Shown here: one piece after another, positions 1 to 10,559 of the stretch
Layout: every line of letters starts with the position of its first letter
Position numbering within the stretch: position 1 is the first letter of the stretch
Assembly: GCF_003711515.1 (NCBI RefSeq)
Contig: NW_021167082.1
Location: 3,452,527-3,516,526, forward strand
Reading direction: 5' to 3'
Source of the DNA: Sodiomyces alkalinus F11
Lineage: Eukaryota; Ascomycota; Sordariomycetes; Glomerellales; Plectosphaerellaceae
DNA length: 64,000 nucleotides
Made by a program: the position numbers and the translations under genes
Notes under the pieces: generated by a model
The model's database searches: none
Told to the model about the DNA's origin: nothing
Seen by the model: the letters and a program-made list of their open reading frames with translations, nothing else

Positions 1-1663
1 AGGAGGAATTTAACGGCACGCTATAGAAGATAGAATTCACGGCCATAGCTAATAACCCCTATATTATAATCCGCGATAGTTTAATCCTATTCTTTTACGT
101 TAACGATATCGGACTTATCTACTATAGAGATCGTAAGACTAACGCCGACGACCTTAAGGCTACCCTTAAACGAAGCTATAAGCTATCGGGAGGCGAGGAA
201 ATCCGTTAGTTTCTTAGAATTAAGGTTCTAAGGGATAAAGCCACACGTAGGTTATAGCTATTATAATCCTCCTACGTAAAGAAGATCGCGGTTAAATACT
301 ACGTAGATATACACTGCCGAAGACTATTAAAGGTCCTATTATTAACGATAGAACCGCTAATACTACGTAATGTTACGCGCGCGATAATTCCTGAGGTCTG
401 TTAGTATTAGGGTATAATCGGCTTTATCCTATACGCTATTATTATAATAAGACCCGATATCGCGTTTGCCTATTTACAGCTTTGCTAATATAACGTTAAC
501 CCCTCCTCTAACCACCTTAAGAGGGCTTAATAGATGCTGCTATTCCTATACTATATATGACACTATTACCTAGAATTCGGCGGGGATAGGCTCTTCCTAA
601 TAGTAAGCGACGCGTTCTTTAGGGATAATCCAGACCGTAAGAGTTTATAAGGATATACGATAAAGCTCTTCGGGGGAACCGTTAACTAAAAGACGGGTAA
701 ATAACTGATAATCACGACGTTATTAATAGAATCAAAACTACTCGCTCTTGTAGAGGCAGCTAAAGAGATATTATTCGTTAGCCGGATATTAAGGGATTTA
801 GAGCTTTAGTTAGACTACTAGTAACTATAGCTATACTACGATAATTAGCAGACTATTAACCTGGTTAATAAAAAGGCATAACGCCTACGAATAAGGCTAC
901 GGCACGTCGATATATATAACTAGTAAGCGCGCTAGTTAGTATAATAAGGTCTCTTTAAGGTCACGTATATTAACACGAAGGAGATAATCGCGGACGGTTT
1001 AATAAAGGCACTACCGGAGGCAGGGATTAAATAACTATAATAATAACTTAATTTAACGGATTAAAAGGATTATATTAAGTAATCGAAGTAACTACACGAA
1101 GAGATTAAACGCGCTAAAGCCACGGTCGCAGCGACGATAAAGGCCTCCACGGATATAGCAGGTCCGATAGAAGTGGATTCGATTAAGCAGATCCGGTTAA
1201 TTAGAATCGAGGAACTAATTAAGATATAATTAAATTAAACGGTTAAATAGGGCGGATTTAGATCCCTTTTATAAGGGCATTTTTCCCTAACTATTAATTT
1301 TATAATAGAAAAGTTAAGAGCGTTTAGTTTAAACCGAAACCTATAACTAGTTAGTTAACCTAGGAAGACCCACCTTAACTAAGGGGGTGTATCGTATAGA
1401 CAGGACTACGACGTAGTCTATAGGGAATCTAGGTGGGATCTACTCCCTAACTAAGGGCTTCGGACCTCGGGTATCAGGATATAATAGGGGCGGAGACCGG
1501 AAAAGACCAGATAGGATCCAAATAATATAGTACCCACGACAGAGTCTTCACCACCTAAATTAAGGGCATAAAAGACATATATAGATATAACTTAATATAA
1601 TACATATACACGAGATTTCTGCTCTACTAAGTTAATCATCTAAGTGCCTTTTGACGTGCGATA
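1..1663 (+). mobile_element. Copia-1: RIP-degraded Ty1/Copia element, 3' part (RT end, RNase H, 3' LTR)
   Basis: Read through stops, the first kilobase gives the end of a Copia polyprotein. Around 90-120 there is a catalytic-box-like FYVNDIGLIY. Around 430-480 comes the RPDIAFAY motif that precedes RNase H, and around 605-720 the RNase H core (SDAFFRDNPDRKS, then LFGGTVN*KTGK). Stops sit where Gln or Trp codons are expected, as RIP predicts. The element enters from beyond the left edge. It ends with a polypurine tract (1381-1387) and a 276-bp LTR. The function is lost. It matches the inverted element at 7480-9739. Confidence 0.85.
1388..1663 (+). repeat. 3' LTR of Copia-1
   Basis: Starts with TGTATCG right after the purine tract AAGGGGG and ends at GCGATA, a likely RIPed GCGACA. 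A reverse-complement copy at 7480-7756 has nearly the same length (277 bp) and the same ends, which fixes the borders. It contains a conserved block ending in a polyadenylation-like AT-rich stretch near 1570-1620. Confidence 0.8.
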
Positions 1664-1739
1664 GTTAATCCTCGCGAAAGGTACTCGATATAGTACTCGA
1701 CGTGGTACTCGCGGAGGTGCCGTATCTTAAGCCGCCAGA

Positions 1740-2130
1740 TAGAAGACCTTGACCGTATCTTCGGTAAATAAGGCGGTATATAAGACAGTATACGTTATCA
1801 GGAAGATCTTAACCGTATCTTCGGCACGCGAGGCTATACACGAGGCAGTATACACGGCGTTTAAGAAGATCTCGATCGTATCTTCGGCCTACGCGGCGGC
1901 ACACGAGGCAGTATATAAGGCGGTAGATCTTAACCGTATCTTCGGCATGCGAGGCGGCATATAAGGCAACATACACGGCGTTTAAGAAGATCTTGACTGT
2001 ATCTTCGGTATACGCAGCGGCGCACGAGGCAGTATATAAGGCGGCAGATCTTAACCGTATCTTCGGCATGTGAGGCGGTATATAAGGTAATATATGCGGC
2101 GTTTAAGAAGACCTCGACCTATACCCCCGA
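1740..2130. repeat. Degenerate minisatellite, six units of about 60 bp in a 121-bp higher-order pattern
   Basis: The phrase CGTATCTTCGG recurs at about 1754, 1814, 1877, 1935, 1998 and 2056. Spacings are 60, 63, 58, 63 and 58, so the array behaves as a 121-bp dimer. Both strands stay open over parts of it (about 70-85 codons), encoding about 20-residue repeats rich in Ala, Val, Tyr and Ser. The open frames are probably a by-product of the repeat. No promoter, introns or known domain mark it as a gene. Confidence 0.85.
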
Positions 2131-3690
2131 GCTCTAACGCGTACGGGAAAATCTTGAGTCTGCGGAGCCGGATCTGATACTGTTAGTCTCCTCGTATTAT
2201 ACACTATGCCCTGTAATCGTGTAGGAATATATACTTATCAGCCTTATATATTATTTCTATATAGACTCGGGTACTTAGTGTCTTTTACGACGTCTGCCGG
2301 CATTATTTTCCACGGCCCTATCTTCCGGTAGTTCCGGAGGTAGTCACGTTAAGCAGTCTTCTATCTATTCCCGGGAACCGGGTACCGGGTAGCCACATTA
2401 CGAAGAGCTTCCGGCCGGTGTTAAACGCCGATATCCGGTCTTTAGCTTCTTCTCCAGTTTCTTTTCTAGCTATCTCCTTACCGATATAGGCGCGCTCCTC
2501 TTTCTATAAGGAGCCCTATAGGCCTAGCTATAGGGGAATCGCTATATCGTGTTCCTCTTTCTATAAAGAACCCCGTTAATATACGAGAATCACGATTTCC
2601 TAATATTATAGCTGCTATCGGCGCTATAACCGATAGCGGGGTCACTAATAAAGCGGGAAGCTATAGACGAGGTGGTTATAGACGGGGATTAAGCGCTATA
2701 CTAGCTACATTATATAGTTTATAACCTAAATCTTATTTATCTTAGACTCGAGATAGCCTCCTCTACCCTTTACGGCCGGGCGACGCGGACTATAACCTTA
2801 ACGATACCGTCGAGGAAGAGGATCCGGGGGGAACTAGCCCCGGTAAAGGGTAAGTTATATCTAAAATACTAGACCGTAACCTTAGAAGACTAAAGAAGAG
2901 TAGGTTTAAGGAACCGAGAGTATAGCGGTATCAGGGCTATAGGCCTTACCACGTTACTTATTAACTAAAAGTCTCTAGTATAGAGTACTCTAGTCGGATA
3001 TTAAGGTCCTTTAATAACGTCTACTTTCTCGTAGGATTATATTAGCTTAATATTACTCTTACGGGTATATTCGTTATGATTAGAGCTACCGCTTAAACTA
3101 ACGCAGGAACTCCCGTATAATAGCGTAGATATCTAACGCCCTTAATTATAATTGTGAAATTCGGAAAGATCGGTATATTCTACTATATAGTTACGAAATC
3201 GGAAAGATCGATATAATCTAACGCGTGGTTATAAAAAGGGAAAGATCGGTATAATCCACCGTAAAGGCAGGAGCCGTATATACCGTTAAGAGGATATCTA
3301 ACTATTCTACGGCCGTAGTCGTAGTAGTTAGTATCGTTACAAGCACGTAGATATATAATAGTTTAATCGTGGAAATAACTTAGCTTATATAGTAGATCCC
3401 TCTGCTTAGAAGGGCAGTTAGATTAGTAACGCCGTGCTGCCGGCGACCACGTAGTTATTACGTGCCGGCCTCCGAACAGGTTAGGCGGCCACTCTTAAAT
3501 GGCTATTAAAATAGGTCCTCTAAAGCAGTCTTGCGGTTATTAGTTTCGGGTCTGAATAAGTACCCGTTCGACCTTTGGACTTAAGAGGATTCCTTAAGCC
3601 TACTCTGGAGTAGGCTATTTAGGGAATATAGGCCAGTCTTCTTATAAGGTCGTGACTTGTCTTTAGCACCCGTGTGGTGTTCTTCGACGC
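2131..3690. other. Unclassified RIP-mutated DNA
   Basis: Strong RIP composition and no recognisable protein when read through stops. Small repeats are visible: a CTCCTCTTTCTATAA-type phrase twice near 2497-2570, and three copies of GGAAAGATCG(G/A)TATA between 3160 and 3260, about 40 bp apart. Probably LTR or leader remnants of dead retrotransposons, but no element class can be assigned. Confidence 0.5.
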
Positions 3691-3729
3691 TTTTGCAGGA
3701 TCCTTTTCAGTTATTGTTTTATGTTGTAG

Positions 3730-4015
3730 GTGACCGTTCCGGCAGCCGTTGGATCTGCCACGGAGGCATCCAAGGCATCCTCGTCAGGTGGCCTTTCCGG
3801 CGGTGGTTAGATCTGCTGCAGGAAGCAGGCAAACCGTTGACGTAGTTAAGGGTATACGCGGCCGTTTCGACAGCCGTTAGATCTAGCGCGGTAGGCGGCG
3901 CGGTTGTTGGAATTGATTGAGGGTATTATAGCCGTTCCGGCAGTCGTTAGATCTACCGCGGAGGTCCGTTCAGGTGGCCGTTCCGGCGGTGGTTAGATCT
4001 AGTAGAGGGCGGTAT
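3730..4015. repeat. Degenerate tandem repeat around a GTTCCGGC(A/G)G...GTTAGATCT core
   Basis: Five copies of a roughly 27-bp core (CCGTTCCGGCAGCCGTTAGATCT and variants) lie near 3730, 3790, 3860, 3930 and 3981, separated by variable 30-45 bp linkers. Cores alternate between a CAGCCG and a CGGTGG form. RIP is weaker here than in the surroundings. No gene is supported; the 62-codon open frame across the first copies has no recognisable content. Confidence 0.75.
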
Positions 4016-4356
4016 AGTGGTTGGAATAAGGATTGTAAGGTTGTTAAAATCAGGGTAAGGCTCTGAGGCTAGTTTGAGGAAAAGGGGATTATCTTTGAGG
4101 TTAGTAAATTGGTTCCGGACGCTATAGGCTATAGCCGTCGCGTTATCACTTCGTTCCCAGAAGGTCTAGTCGCTTTGGGTATAATTTTATATGGTATTGA
4201 CCTCGGAGATCTTGCAGAACAGTGATCTTAATCGTAGGTTGGCTTCTTCGAGCCGTAAAAGGTTCGGTAAAAGGTTCGCTACACCAGCTCGGCTTAGATA
4301 GCTCTTAATCGGTAGTTTAATAGGTAAAAAGAATAGATTATCGATAGTATATAAGA

Positions 4357-4604
4357 CTCTTAATTATCAGATATAGCGTAACCGTAATAATAACGTAGAA
4401 TAGTAATAGGGTAGTTAATCCGTTGATTTAATTGAGGCTTGTAAATCTGAGATCTGCGTGTGTCCCTTGCTAAAATCCCTCGACCGTTGGGGAACTCCTG
4501 CCACCGTAATTTCTCTGGTGAAGATTCTGCAGGTGTCCACCCCGATTACTAAGGGTATAATCCTTCGGTCAAATCCGTGCCCGTTACGTAACCGTCAATC
4601 TTAC
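4357..4604 (+). repeat. Short dispersed repeat R1, copy 1 (edge of gene island 1)
   Basis: Matches 25591-25801 in the same orientation with small indels. Shared blocks are TATCAGATA(T/C)AGCGTAACCG, GGAACT(C/G)CTGCCAC, TGTGAAGATTCTGCAGG-like sequence and AAATCCG(TG/G)CCCGTT. At under 250 bp it is short enough to escape strong RIP and keeps many CpA/TpG sites. It lies 160 bp upstream of the U2B'' start. No coding content is seen. It may be a MITE or solo-LTR fragment. Confidence 0.75.
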
Positions 4605-4764
4605 GGCCTGTCCGACACTCCACACGTCTAACATAATGTGGTTTGTCACACCTCGATAAGGTGGCCGTGGGCATCTCACATCGAACGTGATCTTCGGAGA
4701 CACACTCCTCCCAAGTACGCATTTGATTCGTTACCAGCTTGCTTCTTTACGAGACCTGCCAAAG

Positions 4765-5664
4765 ATGAGATCCGCACCCATTTCTACGTACGTGTCATTC
4801 CATTCCGACACGGCGTGATTCAAAGGTGGCTAACCCGGGCTTGCGCAAACTGTCTCTTAGGGTATATGTTCGCAATCTCGAGGAGCGTGTGAAGCCACAT
4901 GTCTTAAAGGAGGCTCTTCTACATATATTCTCCGAGTATGGGACCGTTATCGACATCATCGCCAAAACGAACTTGAAGGCAAAGGGACAGGCCTTTGTGG
5001 TCTTTGACAATCCCGAGTCTGCTCAAGCCTCTACCGACGAGTTGCAGGGGTTCGTGTTGTTTGAGAAGCCAATGCAAGTCGCGCTCGCAAGGACAAGAAG
5101 CGATGCAACGGTCAAGACCTCCGGAACTGAAGAGGAGTTCGAAATGCATAAGCGACGAAGGCTCGCAGAAAAGGGTAATGTTTCGCTTTCAACACCCCGA
5201 ATCAGTGCGAGCATATCCCCTTTTATTACCTTTACTTCGCCGCAATGAACTGACACATCGCAGACAAAAAGAAGGCCCTCGAGGCTGCAGAAGAACAGAA
5301 GCGGCTCAAGCGACCGGGTCACGGCGCTCCGTTACAGGATGCCGCCTCTAGACCTGTTAAGATCCCTCGGGGAACAGGGCTGAAGTCATCACATCCTGCT
5401 ACTACCGTCATTCCGGACGAATATCTGCCTCCAAACAAGATATTGTTTGTTCAGAATCTCCCCGACGACTACGATATCCAAGCAGTAACCAGCATATTCG
5501 GGCGATTCGACGGGTTCCGTGAGGTCCGGCTTGTCCCGGGCCGGCGGGGAATTGCCTTCGTCGAGTACGCAGGAGAACAAGGTGCCATCACTGCCAAGGA
5601 GAACACTGCCGGTATGGTGTTGGGAGACTCCCATACCATCAAGGTGACATATCAGAGACATTAG
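4765..5664 (+). CDS. U2 small nuclear ribonucleoprotein B'' (U1A/U2B''/SNF family), two RRMs, complete, 3 exons
   Basis: Nuclear spliceosome protein. In known relatives it binds stem-loop IV of U2 snRNA together with U2A'. My model joins exons 4765-4787, 4861-5174 and 5264-5664 to 245 aa plus stop. Introns are 73 bp (GTACGT...TTAG, with a GCTAACC branch site) and 89 bp (GTAATG...GCAG, with ACTGACA). The first ATG gives MRSAPIST, which runs in frame into VYVRNLEERVK, the family's near-invariant N-terminus. RRM1 (about 8-86) has RNP2 VYVRNL at 9-14 and RNP1 KGQAFVVF at 49-56. A basic, charged linker (about 95-150) follows. RRM2 (about 171-243) has RNP2 LFVQNL at 173-178 and RNP1 RRGIAFVEY near 206-214. 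Length fits the family. No stops and normal codon use show it has escaped RIP. It converges on the V-ATPase gene with 262 bp between stops. The U2B'' rather than U1A assignment is by overall resemblance. Confidence 0.93.
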
Positions 5665-5926
5665 ACACGACAGTCTTAAGACCGTGCAAAGGTACCGTGT
5701 GCATAAACAGTTTCCTTGCGGTCAAGTCACCAACTCTCGTGAATACTTAACTAAGGAAAGCGCCCTGTCACGACGCGCTTTATTGCCGAAAGGAAGGTCA
5801 AGTCTACCATGATGCCGTACTCTGCGATACTCTCTGCGACTAATCTACAAAAGATCATCCGCTCGGACACATTCATTTTGTCGCGGTGGCCCCATAGGGT
5901 TTCTGTCTGGCACGGTGCCGTGCATC

Positions 5927-7155
5927 TTAGAAAATGACATCCTCGTCTTCCCCAGCAACCAAAATGTCCGCAGGACCTCTGGATGGATGGTCATCGTCGT
6001 CACGTTCGGCGGCAGCCCTCCTAGCTTTCATCTCGGCATCCGATGCTGCAGTGTCTCTCTGTTTCTTCCCCGCCACCTTTTTTAATCGGTAGAACTCCTC
6101 CCTGTCTAGTTCATCGAGCTCTGAATTGATGTCTGGGAGTAGGACAAAGTAAGCAGCAGCCCAGTCTTCGTGCGAAAATTGAGCGTACATTTGATTGTGT
6201 TCTCGGTTCGAGGAATGATAACGTGCTCGCTTTGCTCAAGTTAGTATATCGATGATGGGCAGGCTTTGGCGTGGGGTGACAGACATCGCATTAACTGTAT
6301 CGTTAGTCTATTGATTCAGATCTAGAGGACAGTAAAAACATAAATAATAAAACAAGAAGAAGAAAAAAAGTAGGGGGGTTGGTTACCTCGCCTGTTGACT
6401 ACCTTGATTACTTCATCGAGTATGACGAAGGCGGTCTATTTCGCGTTGGCTTTGGCCGCTCTGTATCATTGCCCAAGAAAGAATAGATACACCATACCTG
6501 AAGGCTCGCAAGCTCAACCAGAGCTTCAACAGCTCTGGCGTATGTCTCTCGGCACCTCTGTACTTGCTGGCCACCTTTGCCCAGCCCCGTTAAGCCAAAA
6601 TCGTCGTTACCCTCGGTCATGTAGCTTTCGAAGGTCGGTAGAAGGACGCCCGATACGTTTTCTTGTTTGGTGCGTATACGGAACCGAGCGGATCTGGCTG
6701 AATTCTGAATTTGATATCTTATATCTCCACCCACCGCGTACGTGACTTCGGCCAGCGAGAACGAGGCGATCTGCATTACCCGACCCATTTTGCGCTTGGC
6801 TTCATCGATGCGGGCGGTAATTTCTGCACAATTATCGTCAGGTACCGGAGAGGTTATAACGGCAACTTATATAAACTGACCTCGGAAACGTCTGGTAAGG
6901 ACGGTCATAATTAGCAATCGTTATGCATACCGGCTAGAATATCGGAAAATAATACTTCGTAAGAGCTTCACTCTTCCTCTTGAGTAGACTGTGGCCCGTC
7001 TCTGCTCCTTTCAGCTTGGCTTTCATAACACCCAGCGATTGCCGGGTGGGAAAGACAGGTTCCCGATCCTAGAAACCACCTCCCAGTCCGCATGATCAGT
7101 TGCCAAATACGCCCGGAATTCCGCAGAGGGGAGTACATACAGCAGCACCAGACAT
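5927..7155 (-). CDS. VMA8: V-type H+-ATPase subunit D, complete, 8 exons with two micro-exons
   Basis: Central-stalk subunit of the V1 rotor, which couples ATP hydrolysis to proton transport into the vacuole and endosomes. Exons on the minus strand are 7141-7155, 6956-7068, 6881-6891 (11 nt), 6498-6823, 6387-6435, 6285-6294 (10 nt), 6189-6229 and 5927-6132. They join to 771 nt, 256 aa plus stop, matching the usual length. Introns are 55-92 bp, all GT...AG; clear branch sites include ACTAAC (intron 6) and GACTAACG (intron 5). The start MSGAADREPVFPTR, the segment MGRVMQIASFSLAEV, the ENVSGVLLPTFE loop and the tail INSELDELDREEFYRLKKV are family hallmarks. Exon phases agree at all seven junctions, and the micro-exons restore conserved TKRFREIT and VNAIEH. 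The C-terminus is acidic (DEDVIF). About 325 bp upstream a Copia LTR begins, so the promoter is short. The exact micro-exon borders rest on conservation and splice sites. Confidence 0.95.
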
Positions 7156-7479
7156 GATGGCAACCAGATCCTGCCAGTAGTTGAGGGTGGATTAAGAGGT
7201 GTTAATGATAGGAGTATGGCTATATGGCGAAGGACGATAGACGCCTCCGATGTGTCCTTGGGCCGAGTCGTGCGAAGGGACTATATTATCACACAGAATG
7301 ACGGCAGCCACACCAATGGGGCTTCAGCCACACCGGTGGGTATTGTTAGGGTGGCTACGTATCCCACCCTAGGGTAGGCTACATATCCTACTCTGCCCTC
7401 CACCTTAGTAGCTAGGCAGTTTTCCCTTAATCAACAACACTTAACCGACCGACCGTATCCCTCTTTTCAGTATAATAAC
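7156..7479 (-). promoter_or_regulatory. Upstream region of VMA8, bounded by a Copia LTR
   Basis: Unique, unRIPed sequence between the VMA8 start and the LTR of Copia-2; it must hold the promoter. A CAGCCACACC(A/G)(A/G)TGGG phrase is duplicated at about 7306-7340. A 23-bp phrase (GGTGGCTACGTATCCCACC / GGTAGGCTACATATCCTAC) is repeated directly at about 7350-7400. I see no convincing TATA box. The repeats may be binding sites or debris. Confidence 0.45.
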
Positions 7480-7756
7480 TGTCGCACGTCAAATAGCACT
7501 TGTATAACAATTATAGTGATAATCCTAATAGAGCAGAAATCTCGTGTATGTGTATTATATTAAGTTATATCTAGATAAGTTTCTTATACCCTTAATTTAG
7601 GTGGTGAAGACTCTGCTATAGGTACTATATTATTTGGATCCTATCTAGTCTTTTCCGGTATCTGCCCTTATTATATCCTAATACCCGAGGTCCCCGAGGC
7701 CCGAAGCTCTTAGTCAAGTATAGTCTACTAGGTATAGTCTATACCTATACGATATA
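7480..7756 (-). repeat. 3' LTR of Copia-2
   Basis: 277 bp, inverted copy of 1388-1663. On the minus strand it begins TATATCG, a RIPed TGTATCG, after a purine-rich tract, and ends GCGACA. It forms the border between VMA8's unique upstream DNA and the transposon block. Confidence 0.8.
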
Positions 7757-8296
7757 CCCTTTTAGTTAAGGTGGGTTCTGCTAGTTTAACTAATTAATTA
7801 CAGGCTTCGGCTTAAACTAAAAGCTCTTAACCTTTTTATCGTAAAAATAATAGTTAACGGAAAACGCCCTCGCAAAAGGGATCTAAATCTGCCCTATTTA
7901 ACCGTTTAATTTAATTCTATTATAACTAGTTCCTTGATTCTGATTAGCCGGATCGGCTTAGTCGGATCTACTATGCCCTAGGGGGCTATTATCGTTATCG
8001 TTACGGCTTTAGCGCCTTTAATCTTTTCGTGTAATTACTTTAACTACTTAATATAATCTTTTTTACCTGTTAAGTTAAGCTATTATTATAGTTATTCAAT
8101 CCCCGCCTACGGTAACGTCTTTATAAATCTGTTTACTATTATATTCTTTATATTAATATATATAGTCCTAAAAAGTCCTTACTATACTAATTAATGCGCT
8201 TATTAGTTATAAATATTAATATAGTATAGCCTTATTCGTAGGCGTTATATCTTTTTATTAATAAGGTTACTAGTCTACTAATTATTATAATATATT

Positions 8297-9130
8297 TATT
8301 ATTATTATTATTATTATTCTTACTCTGTTATCCTATCTAATCTAATCTATAAAAGCCTAATTTAGACTATACAGTCCTTCTCGGGTAGCTATAAAGGGGA
8401 AAACCCGGGGTCCTAGGGGAAAGACCTCTATACTTGTCCTTAGTTAGAGAAATACCGCTACGGGGCCGATATAGCCCGGGTTCGCCCCGTCTATATATCT
8501 GGATTACACCTCTAGGCTAGTAACTAACGGGAAGGGTAGTAGGCTATAATTCGGGTTAGCCTAGGCCGGTTATTAGTAAGGGGGCGGGGGCCGAAAGGGC
8601 GCCGCGGCGTCTCCGCCGTGTAACGGCCGCGGCACGCTAACTTCGGCCTCCCTATATCCCTAAGGGCCGTGCCTATTATTCCTTCTATTTAATTAATAAA
8701 GAAAAGGCGAGGTAGGCGTTCCTGCCTCCCTTAGGGGGGGGTGTCTTCTATATCCGGCGGTAGGTAGGAAGGATAGGGCTCCGCCCACGCTTAAAAAAAG
8801 GTAGATAGATAATAGAAATTAAGGTCCTTTTCCTTTTCCCCTTTTCCTTCCTATAACGCTATGGAGCATGTTATAGGTGCCCATTATTACGTTCCCGCCT
8901 ACGGCCTTAAAGGCCTGCCGTCGCGGCATAGTGCTAACTAGTAGTATCTTCTAGTTTTTCTGTTCTTAATTCACAGTTTCCCCGATCAATCTGGTACGTG
9001 GTGGTTTGTTAGCGACGTTACGGTGGCGTGGGGTTAACTAGGTAGTACGGCAGTAGCAGTAACAACAATCACAACATTAATCGCAAATAAGTCTTAACAT
9101 AATTGTCTCTGTATCGTAGTGGTACCGTGG
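8297..9130 (-). mobile_element. LINE-A 3' fragment with (TTA)n tail, inserted in Copia-2
   Basis: Begins on the plus strand with a short TTATTATTATTA run, the complement of a (TAA)n tail. It then follows the LINE-A 3' region also seen at 40540-41300, 21748-22465 and 35721-36010. It is truncated at its 5' side, as LINE copies usually are. Flanking Copia sequence resumes exactly where it left off, with an AT-rich target-site duplication of about 11-13 bp. Confidence 0.75.
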
Positions 9131-9739
9131 TATTATAATATATTATAATATAACTATAGTTATTATTAATCTAACCGAAGCTCTAAATCCTATAATATCC
9201 GACTAATAAATAATATCTCCTTATCTACCTCTATAAGAGTAAGTAATTCCAACTCTATTAACGATATCTTAACCGTTAGCCACTTACCCGCCTTTTAGTT
9301 AATTATACCGTCACATAGCTTTATCGTATATTCTTATAAACTCTTATAGTCTGGATTATCCCTGAAAGACGCGTCGCTCGCGGTTAAGAAGAGTCTATCT
9401 TTACCGAATTCTAGGTAGTAGTATCTTATATAGTATAAGAATAATAACACTTATTAAGCCTTTTTAAGGTAGTTAGAGGAGGGGTTAATATTATATTAGG
9501 AAAGCTTCGAGGAGGCGAATATGATATCGGGTCTTATTATAATAGCGGTATATAGAATTAAACCGATTATACCCTAATACTAGCGGACCTCTAGGATTAA
9601 TGCTCAGGGGCTATCGTGTAGTAATAGCGGCTTTATAGTTAATAATAGGATCTTTAGTAGTTTACAGTAGAGGATATCTATATAGTATTTAACCACGATC
9701 TTCTCTATATAGGAGGCTTATTAATATGCCCTAACCAGG

Positions 9740-9990
9740 CATACATCTGGCTAGCCAGTACTATCGGACCTAGGGATTCTATGGTTTAGAAAGGGGTGAC
9801 CTTTACTGTAAAATATAAGGTGTAATAAAGATATCGTCATCTAAGCTAAGGGGCAAATAGCACCGAGGATATATATCCTTGGCGGGCCCGGACTATTTCT
9901 CTTCCGGTTTTTCTACGAACGTATAGTTCCGGATCTATACGGATATATAGCTCCGGTCTAAATAAGCGGTAGCTTAGGGGTATTCGTTCG
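9740..9990 (-). repeat. Terminal repeat of element X, left copy
   Basis: Reverse complement of the region at about 16500-16811. Shared phrases include CCTAGGTC(C/T)(G/A)ATAGTACTGG(C/T)TAGCCAG and AGTAAAGGTC(A/G)CCC. It marks the outer end of the left arm of the large palindrome and abuts the truncated Copia-2. It may be an LTR or the end of an unclassified element. Confidence 0.65.
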
Positions 9991-10559
9991 TATAGGGTCC
10001 GTGCCGCAGGATCTATATACGCGTATAGTCCCTTCTAATCGTGGTCATATTATATACCCCGGGCAAAAAGGGCCCTGCGTCCCGCGGGCGTTCCCTACAT
10101 ACCTACGCGTGTTACCTATAGTTACTGCTAAGCGACGGTTACGGGCAGGTATTAGTTATAATAAAGAGAAACGGAAAAGTAGAAGACTATAAATTCGGCC
10201 TATAAAGCTAAACCGTATCTACGGGCCTCCGCTATACTTATAGCGGCGCTAATACCCGGAAAGCTAGTAATATAAATAAAAATAAAAACAAATATAAGAA
10301 AAGTAAAGAAAAGACCGTAGTACCTAAACTATTAAATATAACCTATATATCTTTTCACGATAATGCACTTATACACTATCTTTTACTCCTTATATACTAA
10401 TTCTAAATAAACTCTATATATCCGCGCTATATAGCCGTATACTAAATCCGAATACTAAATACCGAAGCGAACTCTGCTAGTCTAACCGAACCGCCGTACT
10501 CTAAACGTATTATATCCCGCTATCGCTACGTGGGAATAGCTACTTCTACGGCGTCTACT
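9991..10559. other. RIPed spacer between the element X terminus and its ORF
   Basis: AT-rich RIPed sequence with an open frame of 63 codons (10001-10192) that has no recognisable content. By position it corresponds to 15991-16449 in the other arm. I see no gene. Confidence 0.5.

Larger units (their letters stand above)
7480..9739 (-). mobile_element. Copia-2: RIP-degraded Copia, 3' half, split by a LINE-A tail
   Basis: Inverted relative of Copia-1. It has an LTR at 7480-7756, an internal segment to about 8296, and then 9131-9739, which matches the reverse complement of Copia-1 RT/RNase H (positions about 250-860). A LINE-A 3' fragment sits in the RNase H region, flanked by ATTATAATATATT-like duplications. 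Beyond 9739 the match stops abruptly at the terminal repeat of element X, so the 5' half is missing. The sequence just outside the LTR (7475-7479, ATAAC) would be one copy of a target-site duplication. Confidence 0.8.

Noticed and set aside
1749..2069. Two opposite open frames over the minisatellite as genes
   Set aside because: They arise from the repeat period and RIP-depleted context; no introns, no start context and no known domain.
4638..4892. Frame 4638-4892 as a separate gene
   Set aside because: It lacks an ATG start and overlaps the U2B'' exon 1 and intron 1, which give the conserved N-terminus.
6395..6914. Plus-strand open frames over the V-ATPase gene
   Set aside because: They are antisense to VMA8 exons, whose minus-strand reading matches a strongly conserved family.
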